Positions 35,171-44,456 of a DNA stretch of 45,850 nt are shown here, in pieces. Each line of letters starts with the position of its first letter. Within the stretch, counting starts at the first letter, position 1. The position numbers were made by a program, and so were the translations under genes. Below the pieces are notes generated by a model, which saw nothing but the letters and a program-made list of their open reading frames with translations, had not been told where the DNA came from and did not search any database. This DNA comes from Gemmatimonadota bacterium (GTDB taxonomy: Bacteria > Gemmatimonadota > Gemmatimonadetes > Longimicrobiales > Gaopeijiaceae), in contig JADFSR010000034.1 in assembly GCA_022560615.1 (NCBI GenBank), positions 1 to 45,850 of the forward strand, read 5' to 3'.

Positions 35171-36250
35171 ATGACCAGTCGCGTTACGGTGGCTCGCCCG
35201 GGCCGAGGGCACTTCTTCCTGCTTCTTGCGCTTCTCGTGTTGATCGCAGCCCCGGGAGTAGTTTCGACCGCCGCGGCGCAAGAGGTGGTCTCAGCCAGCG
35301 GGGACTATGTGGTGCCAAGGACAGCTGACGGCCATCCGGACCTGCAGGGGAGCTGGACGAACGTGACGCTCACTCCGTTCGAGCGGCGAGAGGGTAGGGG
35401 ACCGGTGTTCACATGGGAAGAAGTCGAGGAAATCGAGCGGGTGGATGGCGATTGCCCCGCTAGCCCAGGGACGGTCGCATGCGGGAGGACCGCCAGGCAG
35501 GGTCAGAGCAATGAAGCTCGACTGTCCGGTCAGGAGTACAGCGAGGTCTATTGGGATCGGGGCACGCGGGTAGCGATCGTCAATGGCGAACCCCGAACGT
35601 CTCTGGTGACCCGTCCGTCAAACGGCCGACGGCCGCCCCTCACCCCCGAGGGTGAGCGGCGCCAACAGGAATACAGGGACTTCAGGAGCCAATTCGGCCA
35701 GTACGACCACCCGGAGCTTCGACCCCTAGCGGAACGGTGCGTCGTTTCGTTCGGCTCGAGCGCCGGACCTCCGATGATGCCCAACACCGCCTACAACAAC
35801 AATTATACGATCGTGCAGAATGCCGATCACGTGATGATCCTGGCTGAAATGGTCCACGACGTGCGCATCATCCGGCTGGGTGAGCCCGATCCGCTGCCCG
35901 AACAGCTACGTCCGTGGTTCGGCGACTCGTGGGGGCACTGGGAAGGCGACACGCTCGTGGTCGAGACGAGCAACTTCAATCCTAGGCATCCGTTCCGGGG
36001 CATCCGACCTACGGACCATCTGAAGGTGACAGAGCGCTTCACGCGGGTCGACGCGGAGACGATCCTCTACGAGTTCACGATCGAGGACCCGACGACATAC
36101 ACCGAACCCTGGGGAGGCGAGATCCCGTTGAAGAAGTTCGACGATCTCGTCTACGAGTACGCATGTCACGAGGGTAACTACGCGCTTGCGAGCGTCTTGA
36201 GCGGCGCACGCTACGAGGAGAGGGAGGCCGAGCGGGACGGGCGCGAATAG
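35171..36250 (+). CDS. uncharacterised exported protein of the PDLQGSW type
   Basis: ATG 35171 (after GGAGGT) gives a leader ending near VVSTAAAQ and a 359-residue exported protein. The motif DGHPDLQGSWTN near residue 55 and the C-terminal half (WEGDTLVVETSNF, then LKVTERFTRVDAETILYEFT and YACHEGNY) are shared with a large family of exported proteins abundant in Acidobacteriota and Gemmatimonadota. The family's function is not known. Cysteines at CPASPGTVAC could form a disulfide. It is about 107 bases after the peptidase and possibly in the same transcript. Confidence 0.75.
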   Translation: MTSRVTVARPGRGHFFLLLALLVLIAAPGVVSTAAAQEVVSASGDYVVPRTADGHPDLQGSWTNVTLTPFERREGRGPVFTWEEVEEIERVDGDCPASPGTVACGRTARQGQSNEARLSGQEYSEVYWDRGTRVAIVNGEPRTSLVTRPSNGRRPPLTPEGERRQQEYRDFRSQFGQYDHPELRPLAERCVVSFGSSAGPPMMPNTAYNNNYTIVQNADHVMILAEMVHDVRIIRLGEPDPLPEQLRPWFGDSWGHWEGDTLVVETSNFNPRHPFRGIRPTDHLKVTERFTRVDAETILYEFTIEDPTTYTEPWGGEIPLKKFDDLVYEYACHEGNYALASVLSGARYEEREAERDGRE

Positions 36251-36381
36251 AGGTCAGCTGCCTTCTCCCTCCGCAGCCTGTCGATCGCGAGCCCGAGGTC
36301 CAGCGACTCACCGCACCAGTCGGGTGTAGCGGTCCGGGCATCCGGATCGACCCCCAGACGGTCGTTCGCCGCTTCGAGGGC
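36244..36381 (-). pseudogene. possible C-terminal remnant of a DUF222/HNH-type protein
   Basis: A stop-free run on the minus strand reads ANDRLGVDPDARTATPDWCG, then ESLDLGLAIDRLRREK. This resembles the C-terminus of DUF222/HNH proteins (pattern RTA.P.W.GE..D...A...L). It has no start and no HNH motif. The resemblance is short and could be chance. Confidence 0.3.
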
Positions 36382-36449
36382 GGGGCCGCCGCCTCAGGCA
36401 GTACCGCGGAGTTCTGCGGCACGTTCGGGAGTCGAGAAAGCCGGGGGGA

Positions 36450-36659
36450 TCAGCCCGCGACCGGATCCCGACGCCGACGCTCGGCCTGCAGGCGTTCAGC
36501 CAGGAACACCTTCAGCAGCGACTGATACGGGACGTCGCGCTGGTGGGCCAGAAGCTTGAGCTCTGCCAGCATGAAATCCGGCAGACGCAGCGAAATCGTC
36601 GACGTGGACGGACGAAGATTCGCCAGAACCGTTAGGAGCGAGAGTTCTGGCTGGGGCAC
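36450..36659 (-). CDS. CopG/BrnA-type antitoxin, C-terminal half in a shortened frame
   Basis: A 69-residue frame with GTG start. Residues 17-62 hold the antitoxin DNA-binding part: RPSTSTISLRLPDFMLAELK, then PYQSLLKVFLAERLQAERR, the ribbon-helix-helix that lets the antitoxin repress its own operon. The N-terminal part that should precede LRPST is found inverted and displaced (36637-36754). The GTG and its GGAG site come from the inverted DNA, so the first 11 residues (MPQPELSLLTV) are new. The product might still bind DNA, but the toxin-binding part is missing. No intact toxin is adjacent. Confidence 0.65.
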   Translation of the reverse strand: MPQPELSLLTVLANLRPSTSTISLRLPDFMLAELKLLAHQRDVPYQSLLKVFLAERLQAERRRRDPVAG

Positions 36660-36754
36660 GACTCCGTGGACTACCTCGACTGGAGCGAGGCGAAACCCTC
36701 GGCTTCTGACTTGAAGTCGGGGATCCTTTTTCTAGACTTCGCGCGCTTGCTCAT
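36637..36754 (-). pseudogene. antitoxin 5' part with an inverted internal segment
   Basis: On the minus strand ATG 36754 (GGAGGG upstream) starts MSKRAKSRKRIPDFKSEAEG, the usual BrnA-like antitoxin N-terminus. The next expected piece, EREFWLGHDSVDYLDWSEAK, is instead on the plus strand at 36636-36695. The minus frame therefore ends at a stop at 36671-36673. The C-terminal half resumes on the minus strand at 36635 and below. This is the signature of an internal inversion of about 60 bp. CAGAACC (36624-36630) and GGCTTCTG (36701-36708) form a short imperfect inverted repeat at its ends. Confidence 0.75.
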
Positions 36755-36872
36755 AAACCCTCCGCCCCCCCCGGCTCATGTCACGGGCAGAGATGACTCG
36801 CACCAGATCGTCTCTGATGGTGAATACGACAAGCATCGCCCGCAAGATGGTGAGCGCAACGAGGAACGTTCC
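36732..36872 (-). pseudogene. BrnT-type toxin, C-terminal fragment
   Basis: The minus strand reads FLVALTILRAMLVVFTIRDD, then LVRVISARDMSRGGRRVYEQ, ending at stop 36732. This is the C-terminal third of BrnT-type RNase toxins (family pattern LVVVFT.R.G.IRVISARDM...ER..YE). The N-terminal half with most catalytic residues is absent; similarity ends near 36872, before the dehydrogenase stop at 36924. Its end overlaps the antitoxin start by 23 bases, the normal brnT-brnA layout. The toxin is certainly inactive. Confidence 0.7.
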
Positions 36873-36923
36873 CTTCGCCGGGCAGCGTTGGTGCGTGAGA
36901 TGTCGAACGAGACCCGCTCGGAG

Positions 36924-39290
36924 TCAGTAGCCTTCGAGTCTCGGAAACAGCTCGTCGTCCGCGAGCGGCTGCACCCCGAGCGCATTGAGCGTCATGGACA
37001 CCATGCGATACCGCCCCACCGTGGCGGCCACACTCATCATCTGGTGCGTGTCGTAGCGCTCGGACAGCCTGGCCCAGGTCTCGTCGGAGATCATCGTATC
37101 CCGATGCATCTCGTTTGCCGCGTCGATCAGCGCCCTCTCGTAGTCGGTCCAGCCGAGGGCGTCCTTGCCCTGCGCGATCCAGAGCGGCTCCAGCCCATGA
37201 TCGCGGGCGCGCCCTACGCTGCCGACGTGCTTCGCCCATTCGTAGACCGCCTGTGTGTTCCAGCCCGTGCGGAGGATGAGCAGCTCGCGGTCGTGCGGGG
37301 TCATTCGAGTCCGCTCCGGATTCAGCACGTACGCCGAATTCGCGGCGTGCTCCGCCATCGCAGGGTGCCGCTCGAAGGTTCGCGTGACGCGTAACCCTCG
37401 GCCCTCCACAGGCTCGACTCGAGGCACCGTGAGCGGTGGCTCCCGGTCCGGGACTTCGATGAGGTAGGCGACTTCATCGGTGGGGATGCGCGCGGTCGCG
37501 TCGTCGTCGGGCTGGATCCCGAGGGTGTTGAAGAGGATCGCGTGCGACGTGGTCTCGGTCACCGTCACGACGGCGTCCATGAGGTTGTGGAGGTCGTACC
37601 GCTCCGAGAGCGCCCGCCATGTCTCGTCGGTGACGGACGAGTTTGTGAAGAGCTCGTCGGCCAGCCCGAGTAGGCGCGCCTCGAACTCGTTCCAGCCTTC
37701 GGCAGGCCCCTCCGCCACGCGCAGTACCTCTTCGGCGCTCAAATTCGAGTCGCTCGCTCGACTCGCGTGCGTCGCCCAGAGGTTGGCGCTCTGGGTGAGC
37801 CATGCGGTGCGCAGAATCAGCATCGCACGGTGGCGCGGAGACAGCGTGGTCTCCTGCGCGAGGTAGCGCGCGAACGGAAGGATCCGGTCGGCCAAAGCGG
37901 GCACGCGCACGAGCGTGCGCAGCGCGTTGATCGAGTGGCCGTCCGCTTCATGCCGCTCGAAAGCGGCGCGCTGATCCTCGGTCCACTCGGCCTCAGGGAG
38001 CGGTGGCACTCGGGGCTCCGTCAGCCGATCGCCGGCCCCATCAGCCCAGCGCGTGCCCGGGGAGGCGGTGATCGCGTGCGCCGGCTCGATCCGGAGCAGC
38101 GCTCCGTCGTCCTCGTCGGTCAGCAGATAGAGGTACCCGTCCGGCCCCTGTTTCACTTCTCGGATACGCTGCTTGAGCTCGGTGAGCAACCACTCACGCC
38201 TGACCTCCTCACCCAGTCGGTTGAAGACGATCCGTTCCAGGTGCCCCGTGCGCTGCATCCGCCCGACCATCATCGAGCCGACGAAGAGGTTGCCCTGCCA
38301 CTCCGGGAAGTGCTCGCCGGTGTAGAAGGTCAATCCGGTCGGCGCGACCGACGGCCACCAAAGGATTTCCGGCTCCTCGAACTCCACGAGCCACGGCGTG
38401 TCCGTCACTCGGGCGCCGTTGTACTGACGGCTGTACGAGGCGAGCGGCCAGCCGTAGTTACGGCCCGGCCGGATGATGTTGGTTTCGTCACCACCCTGAG
38501 GTCCGTTCTCCGTCGCCCACAGATCTCCGGTCTCCGGATGAAAGTCCAGGCCCATCTGGTTTCGGTGCCCCAGGGAATAGATCTCGGGCAAATAGTCGGC
38601 GTCACCGAGGAACGGATTACCGTCCGCGGCTTCACCGTCGGCGTTCAGCCGCAGGAGCTTGCCGAAATGTGTGCTCGGGTCCTGCGCGTATTCCCCAGTC
38701 TCCGCGAACACGTACGAGCCGCCGACGCTCATGAACAGCGTCCCGTCCGGGGCGAAGAGCAGTTTGGACGCCGCGATGCCCAGATCCCACCCCTTCGCCA
38801 CGAAGATGTCGCGCACATCGGTCAGTACGCCCGCGTCGAGGCGACCCCGGGCCAGCGCGACCGTCAGGCTATCCGTTCCGTCGCGCTCGATAGACTTCGT
38901 GTACGTCAGATACACCACGCGGTCGTCGTCCGGGTGAAGGGCGACGTCCATGAGCCCGGCGCGGGGGCTGCGCGAGAATACTTCCGGCACACCGGGGATC
39001 GCTCGCTCCAGCAGCCGGCCGTCACGAATCACGCGCAGCGTGCCCTTGTCGCGTTCGGTCACCAGGATGTCGCCGTTGTCCCGAAACGCCATCCCCCATG
39101 GATGCGAGAGACCGGTCGCGATGGGCACGACGCGAATGCGAGGTACCTCGGCAGTGCGGAGCACGACCTGCCGGTCCAGAGCTGGTAGCGCCGGGATGCC
39201 ATCACGTGCCTGGGCGGACGCGGACCCAATGGACAGCGTAAGCGCGAGTGGGAGCGCCAACAGACGCTGCGCTCGGCTAATGTGGCTCAT
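36924..39290 (-). CDS. GSDH-type PQQ dehydrogenase fused to two carboxymuconolactone-decarboxylase domains
   Basis: ATG 39290 follows GGGAGGAG. The 788-residue exported protein has a leader, then a glucose/sorbosone dehydrogenase propeller (about 40-400: GLSHPWGMAFRDNGDILVTE, then GHRNQMGLDFHPETGDLWAT, ENGPQGGDETNIIRPGRNYG). Two CMD/AhpD-like helical domains follow (about 430-580 and 615-785), each with RAMLILRTAW or RELLILRTGW blocks and an ending HNLMDAVVTV or HQMMSVAATV. Both lack the CxxC redox pair of AhpD. The propeller should oxidise a sugar or alcohol using PQQ. What the CMD pair does with it is unknown. Confidence 0.8.
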   Translation of the reverse strand: MSHISRAQRLLALPLALTLSIGSASAQARDGIPALPALDRQVVLRTAEVPRIRVVPIATGLSHPWGMAFRDNGDILVTERDKGTLRVIRDGRLLERAIPGVPEVFSRSPRAGLMDVALHPDDDRVVYLTYTKSIERDGTDSLTVALARGRLDAGVLTDVRDIFVAKGWDLGIAASKLLFAPDGTLFMSVGGSYVFAETGEYAQDPSTHFGKLLRLNADGEAADGNPFLGDADYLPEIYSLGHRNQMGLDFHPETGDLWATENGPQGGDETNIIRPGRNYGWPLASYSRQYNGARVTDTPWLVEFEEPEILWWPSVAPTGLTFYTGEHFPEWQGNLFVGSMMVGRMQRTGHLERIVFNRLGEEVRREWLLTELKQRIREVKQGPDGYLYLLTDEDDGALLRIEPAHAITASPGTRWADGAGDRLTEPRVPPLPEAEWTEDQRAAFERHEADGHSINALRTLVRVPALADRILPFARYLAQETTLSPRHRAMLILRTAWLTQSANLWATHASRASDSNLSAEEVLRVAEGPAEGWNEFEARLLGLADELFTNSSVTDETWRALSERYDLHNLMDAVVTVTETTSHAILFNTLGIQPDDDATARIPTDEVAYLIEVPDREPPLTVPRVEPVEGRGLRVTRTFERHPAMAEHAANSAYVLNPERTRMTPHDRELLILRTGWNTQAVYEWAKHVGSVGRARDHGLEPLWIAQGKDALGWTDYERALIDAANEMHRDTMISDETWARLSERYDTHQMMSVAATVGRYRMVSMTLNALGVQPLADDELFPRLEGY

Positions 39291-39441
39291 GGCTCCTCCC
39301 AACTGGAACCGGCAATCTACAGCGCTCACCACCGGTGGCCGCAATCACCCCACCACGACGATCCAGGCGCTCGCCTTCCGTGCGGCGGAGAATCTGGTGC
39401 AGGCGGCGAAAGCCGGAGACGTCTGACGGGTAGCGGGACCC

Positions 39442-40317
39442 TCACCGGAGGTCCTCGTACGCGGCCCTCACCCAGCGCTCTGTGCCAGCGCCGGGCTCAG
39501 CGAAGCCTCGGGCCGGATTCGCGGCGACGACCTCATCCACCGAGAGACCCTCGGCGATGTGGGCGCGGATCCGCTGACGGATGGTGACGAGCATCGAGCG
39601 ATACTCCAGCAGCTCCGTGCGCGTGGAGAGCTGGCCATGGCCGGGGATAATCGTCGTATCGTCCCCGATCAGTCCCGCGATGCCCCACAGGGCGTCGATC
39701 ATCCCGCTGATCGCTCCCCCGTTCGGCCCATCGATGAACGGCAGGCCGTAGCGCACGAAGACGTCACCGGTGTGGATGACGTTCGAATCGCGGAAGAACA
39801 CCACGGCGTCGCCGTCCGTATGCGCCGGCCCGAAGTGGACGATGTCGATCTGGTTGTCGTTGTAGTGGAAGCGGATGGATTCCCCGAAGGTGATCTTGGG
39901 CAGTCCCTCTTTCGAGTACGCCTCCTGGAGCCGGTTGGACAGAGACACGATCTGGTCCGTCTCCATCCGCCGTCGGCTGTTTTCTTGAGCCACGATGATC
40001 GCGCCGGCCCTCCCGAAGTTCTCGTTCCCGTCGGTGTGGTCGTAGTGCCAGTGGGTGTTGATGACGAAGTCGACAGGGTTGTCGGTCAGCTCAGCTATAG
40101 CCGCCGTGATCTTCTCGGTGAGCGGCGCGAATTGGTCGTCGACGATGAACGTGCCGTCGTCCCCGATCGAGACCCCGATGTTCCCACCGCTCCCCTGAAG
40201 CATGTAGATGGACTCGGTGACCCGCACTGTCCGGATCTGGATGTCGTCGAAGTTCTGGGCCGAACTCAGCGCGGGGCAGGCTAGGAGCCCGAGGACGGCA
40301 GACGTCGTGCGTCTCAT
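39442..40317 (-). CDS. exported MBL-fold metallohydrolase
   Basis: A 291-residue protein with a leader (VLGLLACPALSSAQ). The dinuclear zinc site is complete: His89-x-His91-x-Asp93-His94 (THWHYDHTDG), His166 (GPAHTDGD), Asp185 (IHTGDVF) and His227 (PGHGQ). It is periplasmic. The family is that of SoxH-like or quinoprotein-relay-type hydrolases often found near PQQ dehydrogenases, fitting its position between two quinoproteins. GTG 40323 is an alternative start. It diverges from the PQQ dehydrogenase. Confidence 0.85.
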   Translation of the reverse strand: MRRTTSAVLGLLACPALSSAQNFDDIQIRTVRVTESIYMLQGSGGNIGVSIGDDGTFIVDDQFAPLTEKITAAIAELTDNPVDFVINTHWHYDHTDGNENFGRAGAIIVAQENSRRRMETDQIVSLSNRLQEAYSKEGLPKITFGESIRFHYNDNQIDIVHFGPAHTDGDAVVFFRDSNVIHTGDVFVRYGLPFIDGPNGGAISGMIDALWGIAGLIGDDTTIIPGHGQLSTRTELLEYRSMLVTIRQRIRAHIAEGLSVDEVVAANPARGFAEPGAGTERWVRAAYEDLR

Positions 40318-40485
40318 GATCACTCTCTCTGGTTCGTGCGGTGTTCTTACTCTGCGGTGTTCTTACTCTATAGCCGGTCCGCGCACTCGCGCACCGTCAA
40401 GCAACTTGCGCGCTGCGGCCCGGACTGTCAGGATGGCGGCGGTGACCCTCACTGAAGCGGGCCGGACCCGGGAGCGAAGACGATC

Positions 40486-42606
40486 ATGACGAACGACAAT
40501 TGCTGGCGGCTTCGGCGTCTGTCCCCTTTCATCTCGCTTACACTCGGGCTCGGCGTACTGATCTCGGCGCCGATGGCGGTAGCGGCTCAGGGACCGGGGA
40601 CGGAAGACGGACAGTGGACGTTCCTCGGCGGGGACGCGTGGCACACGCGCTACACGCCGGCGACCGAAATCAACGCGGCCAACTTCGAGGATCTCGAAGT
40701 GCTGTGGCAGTGGCAGGCGGAGAGCTTCGGTTCGAGCACGTCCCGCGCGACGCCGACTTATGTCGATGGCAAGCTGATCACGGTCACCGGATACCGTCGA
40801 CATGTGGTCGCCCTCGATCCAGCGACTGGAGAGCTGCTGTGGAGCTTCACCGAGCCGAACACGGCTCGCTGGGAGTACTCCATGCGGGCCGGTTACGGAA
40901 AGGGAATCGCGTACGGTGAGATCGATGGCAGGGGCGTCGTGTACATCTCGACGCCTGGCTTCTTCCTTCACGCGTTGGACGCCGAGACCGGTCAGCCGCT
41001 CGAAGGTTGGGGGGAAGGCGTGCCGATTGATGGCTTCCCTGCCTCCGGCAGCGTGGACCTGCTCGCGGATCTGATCGAGGGCTGGGAACCGTGGGAGAGC
41101 CTGAATCAGGAGTACGATCCCTACCAGGGCATTCCGTTGGAGATCGGCTATATCACGACTTCGTCGCCGCCCATCGTGGTCAATGATGTGGTGATCGTCG
41201 GGAACTCGGCCGAGCAGGGGTACAACCAGACGCGGGTCGAGATGATCCCGGGCGACATCATGGCGTACGACGCTCGCACGGGAGACTTGAAGTGGAAGTT
41301 CCACGTCATCCCTCGTCCGGGCGAGTTCGGGCATGACACGTGGGAGAACGACGCGTGGGAATGGACCGGCGACGTGTCGTCGTGGGCGCCGATGTCGGCT
41401 GACCCGGAGCTGGGCCTCGTCTATATCCCGACGAACGGCGCCACCATGGACTTTTACGGCGGTTTTCGTCCGGGTGACAACCTCTTCAGCACGAGCATCA
41501 TCGCGCTGGACGTCGAGACCGGCGAACGGCGATGGCACTACCAGTTGGTCCATCACGACATCTGGAACTACGACACACCCACCGCCCCGATCTTGATGGA
41601 CGTCACAGTCGATGGCGAAGAGATCAAGGGACTGTTCCAGGCCACGAAGCAGGCCTTCCTCTATGCGCTGAACCGCGAGACGGGCGAGCCGATCTGGCCC
41701 ATCGAGGAGCGGCCGGTGCCGCAGTCCCTGGTGCCGGGCGAGAAGCTGGCGGCCACCCAGCCGTTCCCGACCAAGCCGGCGCCGTTCGATCTGCAGGGAC
41801 GGACCGAAGAGCAGCTCATCGACTATACGCCCGAGATCCGACGGCGGGCGCTGGAGGTCGCACGGAACGGCAACATGTTCGCACCCTTCTTCAACCCACC
41901 GACGCATGTGGGCAATCCGGAGGGAGCGGGTCCTGGACGGATCTGTCCCGGGGATACGGGTGGCGTGAACATCACCGGCCCCCCCGTGGCGGATCCGGTG
42001 GCGGGCGTAATCTTCATCACCTCGCACAGTGGGTGCGGGTCCGTGTTCCTGTCCCCCGGCGTCGAATCCCCGTTGGACGGCCCCAATCAGACGGGCGTTA
42101 CCCACTCCGACTTCTCTCGGAGCCGCAGTGGATTCGGCCGTGGCGGCCGAGGCGGCCGAGGTGGCGGAGGTGGCCGAGGTGCCGCTACGACCGTCGATGG
42201 CCTTTCGATCTGGAAGGGGCCCATCGGTCGGATCAGCGCGATCGATCTGAACACGGGTGAGTACCTCTGGGTGATCCCCCACGGCGATGCTCCGGAAGAC
42301 CAGCAGGACCGTATCCGGAATCACCCGCTGCTTCAGGGGGTCCCCGGCGTTCAGGTGAACCAGGGCCGAAGAGGGCACTCCGTTATGGTAGCGACGCCTA
42401 CGCTGCTCTTGGCCTCAGGCCAGACCAGTGACGGGACTCCTCACCTGTTCGCGATCGACAAGCGCACCGGGGAGCGTGTCGGTGCGGTGGAGCTGCCGGG
42501 TGGGACCCGGTACGGCATGTCGAGTTGGGTCCACGAAGGACGGCAGTACGTGGTCATCCAGCTCAGTGACGGCCTGGCGGTGATGGGCCTCAACCCGGCC
42601 TCCTAA
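40486..42606 (+). CDS. PQQ-dependent dehydrogenase (quinoprotein glucose/alcohol type)
   Basis: A 706-residue exported protein starting after gggag, with a leader ending PMAVAAQG. The eight-bladed PQQ propeller shows typical motifs: [20 protein letters not shown], then [59 protein letters not shown] and [10 protein letters not shown] near the end. HDIWNYD and the preceding block carry the likely PQQ and catalytic Asp residues. No CxxCH cytochrome domain is fused. A gly-arg stretch ([15 protein letters not shown], about residues 547-565) is an unusual insert. It oxidises sugars or alcohols outside the cytoplasm; the substrate is unknown. Confidence 0.85.
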   Translation: MTNDNCWRLRRLSPFISLTLGLGVLISAPMAVAAQGPGTEDGQWTFLGGDAWHTRYTPATEINAANFEDLEVLWQWQAESFGSSTSRATPTYVDGKLITVTGYRRHVVALDPATGELLWSFTEPNTARWEYSMRAGYGKGIAYGEIDGRGVVYISTPGFFLHALDAETGQPLEGWGEGVPIDGFPASGSVDLLADLIEGWEPWESLNQEYDPYQGIPLEIGYITTSSPPIVVNDVVIVGNSAEQGYNQTRVEMIPGDIMAYDARTGDLKWKFHVIPRPGEFGHDTWENDAWEWTGDVSSWAPMSADPELGLVYIPTNGATMDFYGGFRPGDNLFSTSIIALDVETGERRWHYQLVHHDIWNYDTPTAPILMDVTVDGEEIKGLFQATKQAFLYALNRETGEPIWPIEERPVPQSLVPGEKLAATQPFPTKPAPFDLQGRTEEQLIDYTPEIRRRALEVARNGNMFAPFFNPPTHVGNPEGAGPGRICPGDTGGVNITGPPVADPVAGVIFITSHSGCGSVFLSPGVESPLDGPNQTGVTHSDFSRSRSGFGRGGRGGRGGGGGRGAATTVDGLSIWKGPIGRISAIDLNTGEYLWVIPHGDAPEDQQDRIRNHPLLQGVPGVQVNQGRRGHSVMVATPTLLLASGQTSDGTPHLFAIDKRTGERVGAVELPGGTRYGMSSWVHEGRQYVVIQLSDGLAVMGLNPAS

Positions 42607-42647
42607 CAGATCGGTTCTGCTCAGGGGCGTTGGGCTCCTTCGACGAC

Positions 42648-44339
42648 CTAGTTCCGAACGATCTCGATGGCTAGCAGCTCGGCGCGCCGGTCGAGGCCGA
42701 TGCGCACCGTGTAGCGTTCCGACCGCTCTTCACCGAGCGTGCCCTGGACCTGAAGAGGCATGTCGGTGGGGACCTGGCAGAACATGTAGAAGCCTCCGGC
42801 GTCGGAGGTCGTTTCGAAGCCGGACTCGTCGCCGCCGAAGGCGAGGAGCTCGGCCAACGAGGGGGCGCTATAGTCCGTCCACAGGACACGCACTGTCGCG
42901 CCGGCGACGGGACGGGCACGGGCGTCACGGACTTGCCCGGTCAGCACCGCCGAGTTTTCGGGACGGGGCTGCCCCCTGCACGCTTCGAACAGGACGTCAC
43001 CCACAGCCGGCATATGGTGGTCGAGCGTGGTCATCTCGCCTCGGATGATGTCGCGGGCGACCGGATTGGGGACGAAACCGTATTGCTCCAACTCCGGATC
43101 GATAAAGCGGACCTGGTAGCGACCTGGGCTGAGGCCGGTGATGCTGTACCGGCCTTCCGCGTTCGTATAGACCTCCTGGTTCGAACCGACCACACCCACG
43201 CGGACCCCCCGCCGCACCATGCCGAGGCTGTCCACCACGACGCCTTCGACGCCTCCGGTCTGCACTCGCGATCCGAGACTGCGCCCTCCGGCTTCCCGAA
43301 CCTCCAACACGCGCCCCCCGGTCTGATGGAAGCCGGTCACGAAGCGACGCGGCCTGCCCTGGGAATCCGTGCGCTGCGCGACGACCGGCATGCGGATCCA
43401 CCATTCAGGAACGATCCACGTGCCGTTCGGCATCCGCCTGAAGTCCACTCGGCCACCGACGCCGCGCGACGAGATGTCCGGATCGAGGTACTCGTAACGA
43501 AACTCGAGCCAACGGAGCTCGGAGGTCTTAGTGTCGATCCACATCGTGCCGGCAATGTCCGCGACCCTCTTGTTATCGCCTGTAGGCTCGAAGCTGAGCC
43601 CAATCAGGCCTTCGGTCGCGCCGCCGTCACGCGCCAAGCGGAAGCAGTGCGTATCGAGAAACGCGTCGGATAACAGCACGCTCGCGTTGGGTGCGAAGTA
43701 GAGCTGGTCGCGACCATCGGCCTGGACGAAGCCGTTAGCGACCAGGTCTTCGGCGGGACGGCTGTCGAAGGGCGTCTGCATGTACCCTTCGCGCCGTGTC
43801 TCTTCCTCGCTGAGGATCGTGTGGTCCGTATCGAGCCTACGGTTGTAGATCATCGTCTCGTATCGGTACGCGCCCTGCTCATCCGTGAAGGCCGCCGCGC
43901 TGAGCGCCTTGCGGGCCTCGTCCCAGACGACGGCGATCGCCAGCCCTTCTTCCTCCGGATGGAGCGTGCAGCGCCCGCCATCGAGCTCGACCTCGATGCC
44001 TTCGAGCTGGATCGCGCTGGACTCGAGCCGCACGTCCTGGGGAACCGACATGCCCTCGGCCACTTCGAAGAGATCGCTCTCGCGGGTCGCCATCCCGATC
44101 ATCTCGACCCGCACCCTGTACGTTGCCGCCGGAATGCCGATGAAGAGTGCTCGCCCCCTCTCATCGGTCAGCGCGGTCTGGACCGTCGCCCCGCTTGGGT
44201 CGACGAGGTACGTCAGCGCTCCAAATACGGGGTCCGATCCCGGTCCGCGCACACGGACCACGACGGTTTGGGCCGACACGGTTGCGGGCAGCAGCGAGAA
44301 GGCCGCAGCCAGTGCGTACAGCACGCGGGATCGATTCAT
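42648..44339 (-). CDS. exported CarboxypepD_reg-like protein
   Basis: A 563-residue exported protein with a leader (LYALAAAFSLLPATVSAQ). It has several carboxypeptidase-regulatory-like beta domains: FGALTYLVDPSGATVQTALT at the N-terminus, then DSLGMVRRGVRVGVVGSNQE and RYSITGLSPGRYQVRFIDPE, and a final ARPVAGATVRVLWTDYSAPS. A central part (about 190-370, with TLHPEEEGLAIAVVWDEAR) is unassigned. Cysteines are few and no barrel is present. Such proteins are surface-exposed binding modules. ATG 44339 has only a weak site; ATG 44357 is an alternative. Confidence 0.75.
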   Translation of the reverse strand: MNRSRVLYALAAAFSLLPATVSAQTVVVRVRGPGSDPVFGALTYLVDPSGATVQTALTDERGRALFIGIPAATYRVRVEMIGMATRESDLFEVAEGMSVPQDVRLESSAIQLEGIEVELDGGRCTLHPEEEGLAIAVVWDEARKALSAAAFTDEQGAYRYETMIYNRRLDTDHTILSEEETRREGYMQTPFDSRPAEDLVANGFVQADGRDQLYFAPNASVLLSDAFLDTHCFRLARDGGATEGLIGLSFEPTGDNKRVADIAGTMWIDTKTSELRWLEFRYEYLDPDISSRGVGGRVDFRRMPNGTWIVPEWWIRMPVVAQRTDSQGRPRRFVTGFHQTGGRVLEVREAGGRSLGSRVQTGGVEGVVVDSLGMVRRGVRVGVVGSNQEVYTNAEGRYSITGLSPGRYQVRFIDPELEQYGFVPNPVARDIIRGEMTTLDHHMPAVGDVLFEACRGQPRPENSAVLTGQVRDARARPVAGATVRVLWTDYSAPSLAELLAFGGDESGFETTSDAGGFYMFCQVPTDMPLQVQGTLGEERSERYTVRIGLDRRAELLAIEIVRN

Positions 44340-44456
44340 GCCTTTACGGACCCGCATGGTGCCGGTCCTGTTCCCAAACGCGAGGACGCCACCTATTCTT
44401 GCTCGAAGAACCCCTGATCGCCGGTTTCGCGGGAAGGGGATCAAGGCGAGGTGGCA

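Noticed and set aside
40363-42378. 671-codon minus-strand open frame
   Set aside because: Shadow of the PQQ dehydrogenase gene; composition is unlike a real protein.
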